From: Stutzerimonas stutzeri SDM-LAC
GTDB lineage: Bacteria; Pseudomonadota; Gammaproteobacteria; Pseudomonadales; Pseudomonadaceae
Length of the DNA stretch: 64,000 bases
Assembly (NCBI RefSeq): GCF_000235745.1
Contig: NZ_AGSX01000141.1
Location: forward strand, 1-64,000
Direction of reading: 5' to 3'
Within the stretch, counting starts at the first letter, position 1. Every line of letters starts with the position of its first letter. Positions 1 to 11,565 of this stretch are shown here, piece after piece. The position numbers were made by a program, and so were the translations under genes. The notes beneath the pieces are model-generated. The model searched no databases and had not been told where the DNA came from. It saw only the letters and a program-made list of their open reading frames with translations.

Positions 1-2691
<2,691 letters not shown>

Positions 2692-2927
2692 ATCGACAAA
2701 GTCTTCCATGCTGGGGATGGAGGCACGACCGCAGGGCCACCACGGCTTCGTGCAAAGGGGGCATTCTACTCGGAAACGTCCGAGAGGAAAGGTGCCTACT
2801 GCGCAGCTGAGCCAGCCAATGACGCCAGTAACCAGACGATCCAGCGCAGGTTCAACCGGGATGGCGCCACAAAAGGCTATTGCCGGCTTCTGCTAATATG
2901 CCGGCTCTTTACTGACGAGCGTCCGCC

Positions 2928-3389
2928 ATGTCGTTTCGCCCTTTGCCGGCCCGAGCATCTGCGTCGCTGCTGCGCGAGGCCAAACCGCTAAAAGCGCTGT
3001 TCGGCGAGGCGAGACGACTGGATCGCCTGCAGCAACTGGTCGACAGCCAACTGCAACCCGCAGCCCGCGAGTTCTGTCGCGTGGCCTCGTGGCGCGAAGG
3101 CACGCTACTGCTGATCGTCACCGACGGCCACTGGGCAACGCGTTTGCGCTATCAGCAACGACGTTTACAACGTCAGCTGCAGTGCATGGATGAATTCAAT
3201 GGCCTGACTCGTATTCAGTTCAAGGTGCAGCCTCCAGATGCCCCACGATACAAGCCCGGACCTGCACCAGAACTGTCGGCACGCTCAGCAGACAACATTC
3301 AGGAGACCGCCCGTGGCATTACGGACCCCAAGCTCAGAGCGGCGCTCGAGCGACTTGCCAGCAACGCCCGCCCGGATAGCGATACCTGA
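2928..3389 (+). CDS. dciA: DUF721 protein, DnaB helicase loader DciA
   Basis: This 153-aa protein belongs to the DUF721 (DciA) family, which loads or activates the replicative helicase DnaB in bacteria that lack DnaC/DnaI. The family core is visible around residues 20-105: LFGEARRLDRLQQLVDSQL, then REFCRVASWREGTLLLIV and ATRLRYQQRRLQRQL, a pattern typical of this KH-like fold. The last ~50 residues are polar and probably disordered. The position divergent from secA is the standard Pseudomonas arrangement and supports the assignment. The start ATG at 2928 fits the family start. Function is inferred from the family; the family call is strong. Confidence 0.9.
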   Translation: MSFRPLPARASASLLREAKPLKALFGEARRLDRLQQLVDSQLQPAAREFCRVASWREGTLLLIVTDGHWATRLRYQQRRLQRQLQCMDEFNGLTRIQFKVQPPDAPRYKPGPAPELSARSADNIQETARGITDPKLRAALERLASNARPDSDT

Positions 3390-3489
3390 CCAGCCTCCGC
3401 TGGCACAACCATTTTGCGCGGCAGTTGAAAATCGTACCCGGCGCAGGCCAGCATTAGGACGCCTGCGGAATCACGGTAAAGAGGTTTCA

Positions 3490-3525
3490 ATGGTTAACCA
3501 TTCACGCGCTCGCTCATCATGCTGA
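3490..3525 (+). CDS. Possible 11-aa leader peptide overlapping the next start
   Basis: The mini-ORF encodes MVNHSRARSSC. It has a good ribosome-binding site (AGAGG, about six bases before its ATG). Its stop overlaps the ATG of the following membrane-protein gene, which has no clear Shine-Dalgarno sequence of its own. This is the classic geometry for translational coupling. It could equally be chance, because 12 codons are too few to judge by coding statistics. Confidence 0.35.
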   Translation: MVNHSRARSSC

Positions 3526-3983
3526 TCGGCGCGCTTCTAGTCGTCGCCTGGCTCATCTTGCTGATTCGGTATCCCCTTCGGGCGGTGCCGATTTCGCTGG
3601 GAGCGCTACTCGGCCTTGGTGTCGTTGCCGCTTGGGTCATCTGGCAAGAGCAACGTGAAGAGCACCTGCTTGGTCAGCTAGAGCTACGGATGTCGTATGC
3701 ACCAACTGACTGCCCGGCCGGACAGCCGTTGCGCATCATTCTGGATAACCATAGTCCGAAGCCGATGCGCAGCTTGAGCTGGGAAGTGGCGGCCTATTCC
3801 CCCGGTTCCAGCCTCAACCTGGTGACCTCGAACTTCGATGCACCGCAGTACCGTGGCCCAGGCGACCTGCAAGCCGGACAACGCTGGACCTCCTGCGCGC
3901 CATTACCACCATTACGCTCTGGTTACCGCAGCAACAATGTTGATTTTCGCGCCGAGCGGCTTCGAGGCCACTTCAGCAATTGA
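3519..3983 (+). CDS. Small inner-membrane protein with a periplasmic domain, function unknown
   Basis: The 154-aa product starts with two hydrophobic segments (about residues 2-18, LIGALLVVAWLILLIRYP, and 23-43, VPISLGALLGLGVVAAWVIW) separated by a short basic turn. A soluble domain of about 110 residues follows. The soluble part contains LRIILDNHSPKPMRSLSWEV and a conserved-looking tryptophan, reminiscent of a beta-sandwich. Related Pseudomonas proteins are often labelled putative multidrug transporter, but two membrane segments are too few for a transporter and I do not support that label. There is no clear ribosome-binding site; translation may be coupled to the mini-ORF at 3490-3525. Followed by the SOS gene yebG. 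Confidence 0.7.
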   Translation: MLIGALLVVAWLILLIRYPLRAVPISLGALLGLGVVAAWVIWQEQREEHLLGQLELRMSYAPTDCPAGQPLRIILDNHSPKPMRSLSWEVAAYSPGSSLNLVTSNFDAPQYRGPGDLQAGQRWTSCAPLPPLRSGYRSNNVDFRAERLRGHFSN

Positions 3984-4032
3984 GCTGAACGTTGATACGC
4001 AGAGCTTTTCAATCACCAGCATGCAGCTTATG

Positions 4033-4048
4033 CTGTATGGATAAACAG
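4033..4048 (+). promoter_or_regulatory. LexA box (SOS operator) of yebG
   Basis: CTGTATGGATAAACAG matches the gamma-proteobacterial LexA consensus CTG-N10-CAG with an AT-rich centre. It lies 27 bases upstream of the yebG start codon. yebG is a known SOS gene in E. coli, so motif and gene agree. No second box is visible nearby. Confidence 0.88.
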
Positions 4049-4075
4049 TATTAATTCATTTAGCCGAGGTGGCAG

Positions 4076-4339
4076 ATGGCCGTCGAAGTTGTGTACCGCA
4101 GCAGTCGGGACCTGGAGCGCTTATTCATGGATAAAGCCGAAGCCGATCGTCACGACAAAATGCTCGAGCTTGCCGAAGCCTTGGCTGCAGCCCTGCAGAA
4201 AGCTACGCCGTCACTGAGCGAACAGCAGGCTGAAGACATCGGCATCTTCATGGCGCGACACCGTGACCTCTTTGCCAAAGCCTTCAAAAACAATCCCGAG
4301 GCTCTGGAGGAACTGCCGGCTTCGGCCGACCCATCCTGA
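4076..4339 (+). CDS. yebG: DNA damage-inducible protein YebG
   Basis: The 87-aa protein has the YebG family signature from its first residue (MAVEVVYRSSRDLERLFMDK). A helical charged region follows (KMLELAEALAAALQ) and then a segment with EQQAEDIGIFMARHRDLFAKA. YebG is a small LexA-regulated protein of unclear molecular role induced by DNA damage. A GAGG ribosome-binding site sits six bases before the ATG. The LexA box at 4033-4048 gives direct sequence support for SOS control. The length is usual for the family. Confidence 0.93.
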   Translation: MAVEVVYRSSRDLERLFMDKAEADRHDKMLELAEALAAALQKATPSLSEQQAEDIGIFMARHRDLFAKAFKNNPEALEELPASADPS

Positions 4340-4462
4340 CTCCATTGCGTCATGCCCCAGATCTGGCAGCGCTTCGTTTTGCCGCAGGCAACCCGCTCAG
4401 CGGGCGAAACTAGTTAATCTGTGCCAGGTCCATTGGGGGCAGTCATCCAATCAGGTACCGGC

Positions 4463-4732
4463 ATGGAAAGTCCTTTCAAGAAAATCAGCGATGTGTTTCA
4501 ACCAGACTACACCGTCAATTTCAGTATCCAGAAACCCGACGGAAGTATTTTGCTGACCTTGACCGACACTATGGGCGTGGCGGTAAAGCGCTTCATCAGC
4601 TCCAGCCAATGGCGGGACCAACAGCAGCTTGAACGCTTGATCACCAGCCTGCAGTTCAGCCTCGCTATTGAAAGAGGCGAGCAGGCCAGTTCTTATCGCC
4701 TAACCAAGCATTCGCACTCAGCATCGCATTAA
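4463..4732 (+). CDS. DUF3509 family protein
   Basis: An 89-aa protein of the DUF3509 family, a small family known mainly from Pseudomonas and of unknown function. Recognisable stretches are MESPFKKISDVFQPDYTVNF near the N-terminus, LLTLTDTMGVAVKRFIS in the middle and LERLITSLQFSLAIERGE near the end. I chose the ATG at 4463 over an in-frame start 14 codons upstream because MESPFKK is the usual family start. Standing alone between yebG and the convergent regulator gene, it gives no functional clue, but it supports a Pseudomonas-group host. Confidence 0.85.
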   Translation: MESPFKKISDVFQPDYTVNFSIQKPDGSILLTLTDTMGVAVKRFISSSQWRDQQQLERLITSLQFSLAIERGEQASSYRLTKHSHSASH

Positions 4733-4875
4733 CGGTCAACCTTAGCCGGTAGGCTTTGCGCCCCGATCGTCCTCTTCCAACAAAAACAAGAAAATTGCCA
4801 GTTTCGCTCCGCCGGTGCAGCACAGGCTGCGCTTCTCGTAGCGCTGGGCAAGTATCTGGCCCCGCCTCCATCACT

Positions 4876-7497
4876 TCACAGCCAGGCCAAAGCCTTAGCT
4901 CGCGCCACCGCCTGCGTACGTCTAGCCACTCCGAGCTTGGTATTGATTCGCCGCGCATGAGTCTTGACCGTGTGCAGCGAGATGAACAGCTGCTCGGCGA
5001 TCTCTTGATTCGAACACCCCTGGGCGATGAGGCGCAGAACCGTAAGCTCGCGGTTGCTCAGGATGACCTCATCGCCTGAGACAGCACTGTCTTCAGGCTC
5101 TCGCTCAAACTGCAGCAACCGATCACGCAGACTTTCCCCCTTCCCTGCTGGTAACACCCGCGCAAGCCATTGCGGCTGGCGATGCTGCAATTCGTACAAC
5201 GGCTTGACCAGATGCTGCCTTGCTGCCTCACAGAGCGCCTTGCGCAGCTCCAGTTCCGCATCGTCATGCAGGCCTTCCATGTGAAGCGCTTCGGCAAGCG
5301 TGAACCGACACTCGCAAGCCAGGCCTAGCCGCTGCGAACGGAGGTTCTGCTCGATCAATTCGCGCAGCGTTTCGATGGCCAGCGAACAACGTCCGGACAG
5401 TAGGTCTACTACCGCAAGATAGCGCTGAGCCCGCGGCAACGGCTCGTAAAACCCGGAAGGCGCGATAAACGTGTGCCCTTCATACTGTTCCACCACCTGT
5501 ATGAAGATCGCTCTAGCCTTCTTTAGCTGGCCTTGGTGTAGCCAGGTTACTCCCGTTATCAGCGGCAGAATGCCGCGAAAGCGCGCCTCCGGAACATGTC
5601 GCCATTGGGCCAACCGCTCGGCTTCACGCAGCCAATGATATGCCGCAGGGAACTCCTGGCTGCGCGCCGCCAGCTCAGCCATCCCGGCATAGCCAAAGAA
5701 TACGTATGAATCACCACAGGTTTCGGTCTCGACTCGACCCTGCTGATACGCCTCACGGGCCAGCTCGTCGAGCCCTTGATTGGCCAGCAAATGGCCGCGT
5801 AGCAGTTTCAGCCGACCTATAATCGGGCTGTGGCCGACACCGTCGCGTAACACCATCAGAGACTCTTCGAGAACCCCAACGGCTCGCTCGAACTCGCCGG
5901 TAATTTCCAGCAGTTGGATTCGATCAACGCTCAACATCGCTTCATACAGCACGCTACCCTTGAGCCGAGCAAGCTTCATGCCTTCGCTGTTGTAGTGCTG
6001 AGCCAACTCGAGCTGGCTTTCGGCTATCGCCTGCTGGGATAACGCCTGATAACAAAGCACCCGTTGAGCCCAAGCATGATCAGAAAGGACTTCCAGAGCC
6101 TGGAGACAATAGTCCCTGGCTTCAGGTTCGCCGCGTAACCGCGCTAGAAAACCTCGCAACGCTTGCCACTGGGCAAGTAGCTGCGCCTGACGCCGAGCAT
6201 CGGGTTGAGGAAAGAATTTCGCCAGATCGGCGAGGCAATCATCCACCTCGTCTAACCGAGCCGAGATAATCAAAGCCCAGCCATGCAGGACGATCAGCCG
6301 AGTGGTGCTGTTGAACAAATCCTGCGGGAGCTCACTGCGCCACTTCATAAAATGCGAAACGTTATCGCCGATAAGCAACTGCTCCTGCCCATAGCGCTGA
6401 AGAAAGTTGGCTGCGACTTCTGGCTGCCCCGCCCACAGCGCATGCTCTACCGCCTCACGCATTTCACCGCGATTAGCAAACCACTGGCAGGCACGCAGGT
6501 GCGTCTGAGTGGGCGATGCTGTACCTGGCATGCGCCGCAACATCAACGCGAGCGGCCGCCACAGGCGATACCATTCACCACAGCTGTCAGTCTGGCGGAT
6601 GAACAGCTGAGAGGTCTTGAGCACATCGAGAAGGTCGTTTCCTATGCCGTCGAGAACATGCTCACACAGATGCGATGAGAAGCGTGGCATGCGCGCCAAC
6701 GCGAACAGCGCGCGGCAAACGTCCTCGCTTTGCCCTTCAAGCACTTCGCGCTGCACGTAATCCCGCAGCAATGACGTACCGGCTATCAAACGCTCACGAA
6801 CCGCCTGCTCATCAGCATTCAATAACAGCAAGCTGACACCCGCCAACCATCCCTCGCTGCCCGTCAACAACTGCTTGAAGGTGTCATCTGCGATCTCCAG
6901 GCGGTGAGCTTTGAGCAGCAGCCGTAGCTCACCAGGCGTTAGCGCCAGCGTCTCGGCTTCAAGCTCGAACAAATCACCTTGCAGTAATAACCTGGGCAGC
7001 TTCCAAGCGGGTTGTCGACGACTGCTGACCCACCAACTGACGGATTCGGGGCCTCTCTCGATAAGCAAGTCGAGACAGGCATCGAAAGGCGCGGTGGCCC
7101 CTCGGGGATAATCGTCCAACATGATCCAAAGCGGTCGCGGAAAGTCATTTAGCAGGTTGATAAGATCTTGCTGAACATCGCCGCTCTCCAACGTAGTGCC
7201 GCTCAATACCCGGCGCAGCTGGGAATACAGCGCTTCAGCAGAGAAGGCCCTGCCGCCAAGATCAAGCCAGACGAGGTGCGTATCGGCCGGTACCAGCCGC
7301 GCGCACTCGTTCATCAGCACGCTCTTGCCAAAACCGGCTGGTGCGCAAATCAAACGCAGTCGACAACGGGCCTCGAGCAGAGCATCGACGAGTCGAGGCC
7401 TTGAGATATGCAGCGGAGGAAGACGTGGAATAGTCGCAACTTGAACCTGCGCGGCGGCTTCTGTGCTGAGGGCACCCGGGTTGAAGCGTACGGACAT
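4876..7497 (-). CDS. Large LuxR-family (MalT/AlkS-type, LAL) transcriptional activator
   Basis: The 873-aa protein has the architecture of large ATP-binding LuxR regulators. There is a Walker A motif at residues 52-59 (APAGFGKS), a STAND-type NTPase region, a long helical TPR-like middle (about 350-790), and a C-terminal LuxR helix-turn-helix (about 808-873; LSNRELTVLRLIAQGCSNQE, then EQLFISLHTVKTHARRINTK). Such proteins sense an inducer and activate nearby operons. The start ATG at 7497 gives the normal N-terminus; 51 upstream codons in frame look non-coding. It lies downstream of the DUF1302/DUF1329 pair on the same strand, separated by a terminator, so it is a good candidate for their regulator. 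That link is inference; the inducer is unknown. Confidence 0.9.
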   Translation of the reverse strand: MSVRFNPGALSTEAAAQVQVATIPRLPPLHISRPRLVDALLEARCRLRLICAPAGFGKSVLMNECARLVPADTHLVWLDLGGRAFSAEALYSQLRRVLSGTTLESGDVQQDLINLLNDFPRPLWIMLDDYPRGATAPFDACLDLLIERGPESVSWWVSSRRQPAWKLPRLLLQGDLFELEAETLALTPGELRLLLKAHRLEIADDTFKQLLTGSEGWLAGVSLLLLNADEQAVRERLIAGTSLLRDYVQREVLEGQSEDVCRALFALARMPRFSSHLCEHVLDGIGNDLLDVLKTSQLFIRQTDSCGEWYRLWRPLALMLRRMPGTASPTQTHLRACQWFANRGEMREAVEHALWAGQPEVAANFLQRYGQEQLLIGDNVSHFMKWRSELPQDLFNSTTRLIVLHGWALIISARLDEVDDCLADLAKFFPQPDARRQAQLLAQWQALRGFLARLRGEPEARDYCLQALEVLSDHAWAQRVLCYQALSQQAIAESQLELAQHYNSEGMKLARLKGSVLYEAMLSVDRIQLLEITGEFERAVGVLEESLMVLRDGVGHSPIIGRLKLLRGHLLANQGLDELAREAYQQGRVETETCGDSYVFFGYAGMAELAARSQEFPAAYHWLREAERLAQWRHVPEARFRGILPLITGVTWLHQGQLKKARAIFIQVVEQYEGHTFIAPSGFYEPLPRAQRYLAVVDLLSGRCSLAIETLRELIEQNLRSQRLGLACECRFTLAEALHMEGLHDDAELELRKALCEAARQHLVKPLYELQHRQPQWLARVLPAGKGESLRDRLLQFEREPEDSAVSGDEVILSNRELTVLRLIAQGCSNQEIAEQLFISLHTVKTHARRINTKLGVARRTQAVARAKALAWL

Positions 7498-7721
7498 AGC
7501 GAGGTTTCTCTTATTCGTATCAGTCCATTGAGGAACGCATTGAGCGCTGCCGTCAGGACCCACTCCAGGGCCAGTCGACATGATCGTATCGATGCGCTTG
7601 CGCGGTAATAACCTGCACGATTGTGACCCCTTTGTCGACTCACCTTGCAAGCAAAACCGACCGCACTGGCTGGATACCGATCTCTAATGGCTGAAAAAAT
7701 ATCACTCCTGCTGTGCCGAAA

Positions 7722-7750
7722 ATAAAAAAGGCGGCCAACTGGCCGCCTTA
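7722..7750 (-). terminator. Rho-independent terminator of the DUF1302-DUF1329 operon
   Basis: On the minus strand an 8-bp stem GGCGGCCA / TGGCCGCC with a two-base loop is followed by six T residues. It lies 24 bases after the DUF1329 stop codon and before the LuxR regulator gene, so the regulator probably has its own promoter. Confidence 0.88.
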
Positions 7751-7773
7751 TTCACCGTACAGATGCGACGCGA

Positions 7774-9135
7774 TCAACGCACCCCGGCATTACGCAGTGC
7801 AGCAGGCGTAAAGTCGCGAGCCGACGCTTTGTAGCCGAACTCGTGCGCGGGTTCTTCGTTACTCAAACCGATAGCGATATAACGCCCTGAGATAATGTCG
7901 TACAGCGCTTCGAAGGCATAGGCCGGCACCTTGTGCTGATAGTACTGCAACATGTGGGCCTCACCGACACGCCACAATTGGCCGCGGCCGTCGTATAGCT
8001 CCGATTGCACGATGGTCCAGGTGTCTTCATCAACGAAGAAACGGCGCTTGGCGTAGATGTTCCGCTCACCCTCCTTGAGGTTGGCTTCGATCTCCCAGAC
8101 ACGATGCAATTCATAGCGCGCCAGATCCTGATTGACGTGACCGGCTTTCAGGATGTCGCTGTACTTCACGTCGCTGGAATTGATCTCGTAGCTGTTGTAC
8201 GGAATGTAGATCTCTTTCTTACCAACCAGCTTCCAGTCGTAGCGATCAGGGGCACCGCTAAACATATCGAAGTTGTCCGTAGTCCGCATGCCATCTGCGG
8301 CGGTACCTGGCCCGTCATAGGCAACCTGCGGGGCACGACGTACACGACGCTGGCCGGCGTTATAAATCCAGGCCTGCCGCGGCTCTTTCACCTGATCCAG
8401 CGAATCGTGCACAAGCAGAACGTTACCAGCAAGACGCGACGGCGCCGTTACCCGCTGCTTAAAGAAAAGCAATGCGTTCTTAGCGCGATCTGCATCCAGG
8501 TCCGTCATGTCGCTTGGGAATGCCACTTCATCCTCGAAGTGCACCAGCGTGTAACTGCCGTTTGTTTGAGGCGTGGCTTGCACGATATTGCGTCGCACGT
8601 TACCGCCGCGATAACGCGTGATGTGGTTCCACACGACTTCCAGGCCGTTCTTTGGAATAGGGAACGCGTAGTAGCGGCTATCAGAGAAATTGGCGATACC
8701 GTTGCCGCCATCAACCAACTCGGTATTTAAAGCACTTTTTTTGGCTGCTTCGTAGATGCGGTCTGGAACTGCTGCAGTGCGGTGGGTTGGAAAGACCCGC
8801 ATCTTGTACGTTTCCGGATAACGCTTGAACATCGCCAGCTGGCCCGCTGTCAGCTTGTCCTTATATTCATCGGCATTCTGCGCGGTGATAACGAACTCAG
8901 GCTGCTCGCTTTTGAAGGGGTTGGTCAGATGCCCGTCATCCAGCGGTGCGGCATCGGTCGGCAAACCGCCGGTCCAGGCGGGAATAGTTCCTTCGGCATT
9001 GCCCGCCTTCTCGGCACCGAGTGGCGTCAATGTGTTGCCGAGCTTTGCGGCTTCTTCTGGAGAGACTGCAGCCATCACACTGCTTGCCAGCAGCGAGAAG
9101 GCCAAGACACTGAATAATTTTTTTGTTGTTTTCAT
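7774..9135 (-). CDS. DUF1329 outer-membrane/periplasmic protein
   Basis: The 453-aa protein starts with a signal peptide (MKTTKKLFSVLAFSLLASSV, cleavage after VMA). It belongs to the DUF1329 family, whose fold is related to LolA/LolB lipid-carrying proteins. Visible family stretches include GNAEGTIPAWTGGLP (residues ~46-60), GVWNHITRYRGGNVRR-like text near 165-180, and RRVRRAPQVAYDGPGTAADG near 260-280. An AGGA ribosome-binding site precedes the ATG. It follows the DUF1302 gene on the same strand with 108 nt between them. In proteobacteria these two families are typically neighbours and often sit near RND-type lipid exporters; no exporter is present in this window. The substrate is unknown. 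Confidence 0.9.
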   Translation of the reverse strand: MKTTKKLFSVLAFSLLASSVMAAVSPEEAAKLGNTLTPLGAEKAGNAEGTIPAWTGGLPTDAAPLDDGHLTNPFKSEQPEFVITAQNADEYKDKLTAGQLAMFKRYPETYKMRVFPTHRTAAVPDRIYEAAKKSALNTELVDGGNGIANFSDSRYYAFPIPKNGLEVVWNHITRYRGGNVRRNIVQATPQTNGSYTLVHFEDEVAFPSDMTDLDADRAKNALLFFKQRVTAPSRLAGNVLLVHDSLDQVKEPRQAWIYNAGQRRVRRAPQVAYDGPGTAADGMRTTDNFDMFSGAPDRYDWKLVGKKEIYIPYNSYEINSSDVKYSDILKAGHVNQDLARYELHRVWEIEANLKEGERNIYAKRRFFVDEDTWTIVQSELYDGRGQLWRVGEAHMLQYYQHKVPAYAFEALYDIISGRYIAIGLSNEEPAHEFGYKASARDFTPAALRNAGVR

Positions 9136-9243
9136 ACGCTTCCAGTTCCTCTTGATCTTGTTTTGGCCGGAGGCCTTGTATATCGACTGGCGCGTAGCGG
9201 AGCTCTCAACGGAGCTCCGTACGGCGATACTGAAATAGCCTCC

Positions 9244-11076
9244 TTAGAAGTTCACGCCCATGCTGAGCGCAAGAAAGTCGCGATCGACCAGCGTGTTGTA
9301 GTCGCCACCGAAGAAGTCGGTGTAGGACAGGCTAGCCGTATAGCGGTTCTGATAGACAGCGTCGACGCCAACGCTTACAGCCTTGGAGCCTTCGTTGAAC
9401 AAACCGTTTGGTCCGTAACCGTCCACGTCGTGAGAGAAGGACACGTTTGGCGTGAGGTTTACGCCCGCGAATACGTTGCTGTAATCAGCCAAAGCGCGCA
9501 GACGGTAGCCCCAGGAGTTGGCGGTGACGAAGCCATCCCAGCCGTAACGGGCCGCAGATTCAATATTGTTAGGTTCAACACCCACAGGCGTGCCATAGAT
9601 AGCGTCTCGCCCATAACGAATATCCCGCTTGCTTTCCAATCCGCCGACGTGGGCATAGCCAATCTCACCCACAACCGTTACACGCCCGGCACCCAATACC
9701 TGGTCGAAGAAATGGGTGAAGGTCGTCTGGATCTGGGTAATTTCCTTGCGGTTGTAGCCACGATTATCCAACCCGGCCTGAGCCAGCGCTCCGGGAATAT
9801 CGCCAAGCTGAACTGAGCCACCAATGCCCGAAGCCAGTGTGAAGGTCGTATCCGTGGTATTGATCTGCAAAGGCGCATTCGGGCGGTAGCTGATTTCACC
9901 AGACCAGGCGGTGCCAGTAGGCAGCGTAGTAGAGAAGCTCAGGCCATAGAGTCGGATATCTTCAGGATATTCGAGATAGTACTGACCACGACCAAGCAAT
10001 GTGCCAAGCAATGCAGCGCGAGCTTGCGCAGGACCCAACGCACCAGCAGCGCCAGCAGCAGCCAGCGCATCCATAATGCCGGCCTGATTCGTATTCTGCA
10101 TGCTCAGGTTCGGGGTTCGGCTGTGGTAGTTCATGAAGTACGCACCGTACTCGGCGGAATCACTAAGCCAACGCAGCGCAATACCGAACTGTCCCGAATC
10201 ACGCGCGTCACGGTCCCCTCCACGAGGTACCATCAGGCCCTCACCGGAGGTCGTTACACCGTAGGCCCCCAGGAGCGCCCGATCCATCGCGGTGAGCCCA
10301 TCCAGGATGGAGTAATTGTTATCGCACCCATCTGCAGCCACATCGTTACTGGCAAAGAAAGTACCGCAGTTATCAGCGATAGTCTGATCCCACTCCAACT
10401 GATAAAACGCCTCCATGCTCAGGCGATCGCTGAGACTCTGCGAGACATAGAGCATATTGACCGGAATCAAACCTTCCTTGATTTCCGCACCAGGACGGCG
10501 GAAAGCAGCAGCATCGAGAGGGTTGATGGAGTTGATCGAGTTACCGATAAAGGTGCTTTCGCCCCAGCTCACCACTTGGCGCCCAACACGCACAGTGCCC
10601 GGAAGATCACCCAGGTAATAGTTGTGGTATAGGAAGGCATCGAGGATTTCCGCACCGGACGACTGTGCAGCCTCCTTGCGGTTGCTGTCGCTGATGTCCT
10701 TGAACAGGCGGCTCTCGTCCTTCAGCTCGAAGTCGTACCAGTACTTGCCGCGAACGAAGGCACCACTGTCGCGATAGCGCAGCTCGAGGTCATGCACGCC
10801 TTTGAAAATCTTGGAGAAGGTCTCACCCTTCTTGAAGTTCAAACGACCATCGTCACCAGTCTGGGTATAGCCAGTACCACCATTGGATTTACCCACCAGA
10901 TCCATATTCGCGCTATCCATGGCCCAACTGGCCCCGACAGACATGGCCGAGTCGAACTGTCCTTCAATTTCCCCAATATTAAAACTCACTGCATAAGCCG
11001 GCGATGCAATGCCCAACGCGACCGCGAGGGCCAGGGCTTTGGGCTGGAAGATTCCTTGCCTTGTTGTTTTTGTCAT
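9244..11076 (-). CDS. DUF1302 outer-membrane beta-barrel protein
   Basis: The 610-aa DUF1302 family protein has a signal peptide (about residues 1-31, with LALAVALGIASPAYA before the mature start). The remainder is rich in alternating aromatic and polar residues, as expected for a large beta-barrel. Typical DUF1302 text includes IGEIEGQFDSAMSVGASWAM near the start, GTVRVGRQVVSWGESTFIGN (~200) and a C-terminus ending LALSMGVNF with the terminal phenylalanine of outer-membrane proteins. The ATG at 11076 has an AGGAGCG ribosome-binding site. It is the first gene of the pair with DUF1329; together they probably bind or move a hydrophobic compound across the envelope. That role is inference from the families. 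Confidence 0.9.
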   Translation of the reverse strand: MTKTTRQGIFQPKALALAVALGIASPAYAVSFNIGEIEGQFDSAMSVGASWAMDSANMDLVGKSNGGTGYTQTGDDGRLNFKKGETFSKIFKGVHDLELRYRDSGAFVRGKYWYDFELKDESRLFKDISDSNRKEAAQSSGAEILDAFLYHNYYLGDLPGTVRVGRQVVSWGESTFIGNSINSINPLDAAAFRRPGAEIKEGLIPVNMLYVSQSLSDRLSMEAFYQLEWDQTIADNCGTFFASNDVAADGCDNNYSILDGLTAMDRALLGAYGVTTSGEGLMVPRGGDRDARDSGQFGIALRWLSDSAEYGAYFMNYHSRTPNLSMQNTNQAGIMDALAAAGAAGALGPAQARAALLGTLLGRGQYYLEYPEDIRLYGLSFSTTLPTGTAWSGEISYRPNAPLQINTTDTTFTLASGIGGSVQLGDIPGALAQAGLDNRGYNRKEITQIQTTFTHFFDQVLGAGRVTVVGEIGYAHVGGLESKRDIRYGRDAIYGTPVGVEPNNIESAARYGWDGFVTANSWGYRLRALADYSNVFAGVNLTPNVSFSHDVDGYGPNGLFNEGSKAVSVGVDAVYQNRYTASLSYTDFFGGDYNTLVDRDFLALSMGVNF

Positions 11077-11565
11077 GAGGCGCTCCTGGTTGGTTCGAAG
11101 TACGTTCACCCTACCCACACGAAGGTAGAGGGTTAAGCGCACTAAGGTTTGATTTGCTTTGTAATTCTTAAGTATGAATATCCGTCCCAGCACTGGTCTG
11201 CAGCCGCATACCGGCCTGTTCGCAGGATAGGCGTTCATGAGGCTATCCGAGAGATTAGCCGTCAGCAATAGAGACGCAACCCTCTAAATAGAGCAGTTGC
11301 GACGCCTTTCGCGAGAAATTCGACGAAGCTGTGCGCAGCTAGCCGTTATCTGCTCGGATAGCCGAGCCTCGGCTAGACGTCAGCGTGATCAGTCTCAGGC
11401 AACAGACAGGCTGGAATGCACCGGAGCGTTACCAAAGCGCAACGCGTGAGGCGAAACGAAACAGATGGTGGCGTGAGAGGGACCTCAGGCGTTTGGCGGT
11501 CGCAAACGCCTGAGTCTCAAGCGCATGGGGGCTGCCACCCCGCCCCGAGCGATCACCGCCGTTCG
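11077..11565. other. Gene-free stretch between DUF1302 and hpt, with a 12-bp inverted repeat
   Basis: This 489-base stretch holds the upstream region of the DUF1302 gene and the downstream region of hpt. The only strong structure is a perfect inverted repeat CTCAGGCGTTTG / CAAACGCCTGAG at 11484-11514 with a 7-base loop. It lies 52 bases after the hpt stop. There is no T-run on either strand, so it is not a standard terminator. I see no convincing gene here. Confidence 0.6.
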
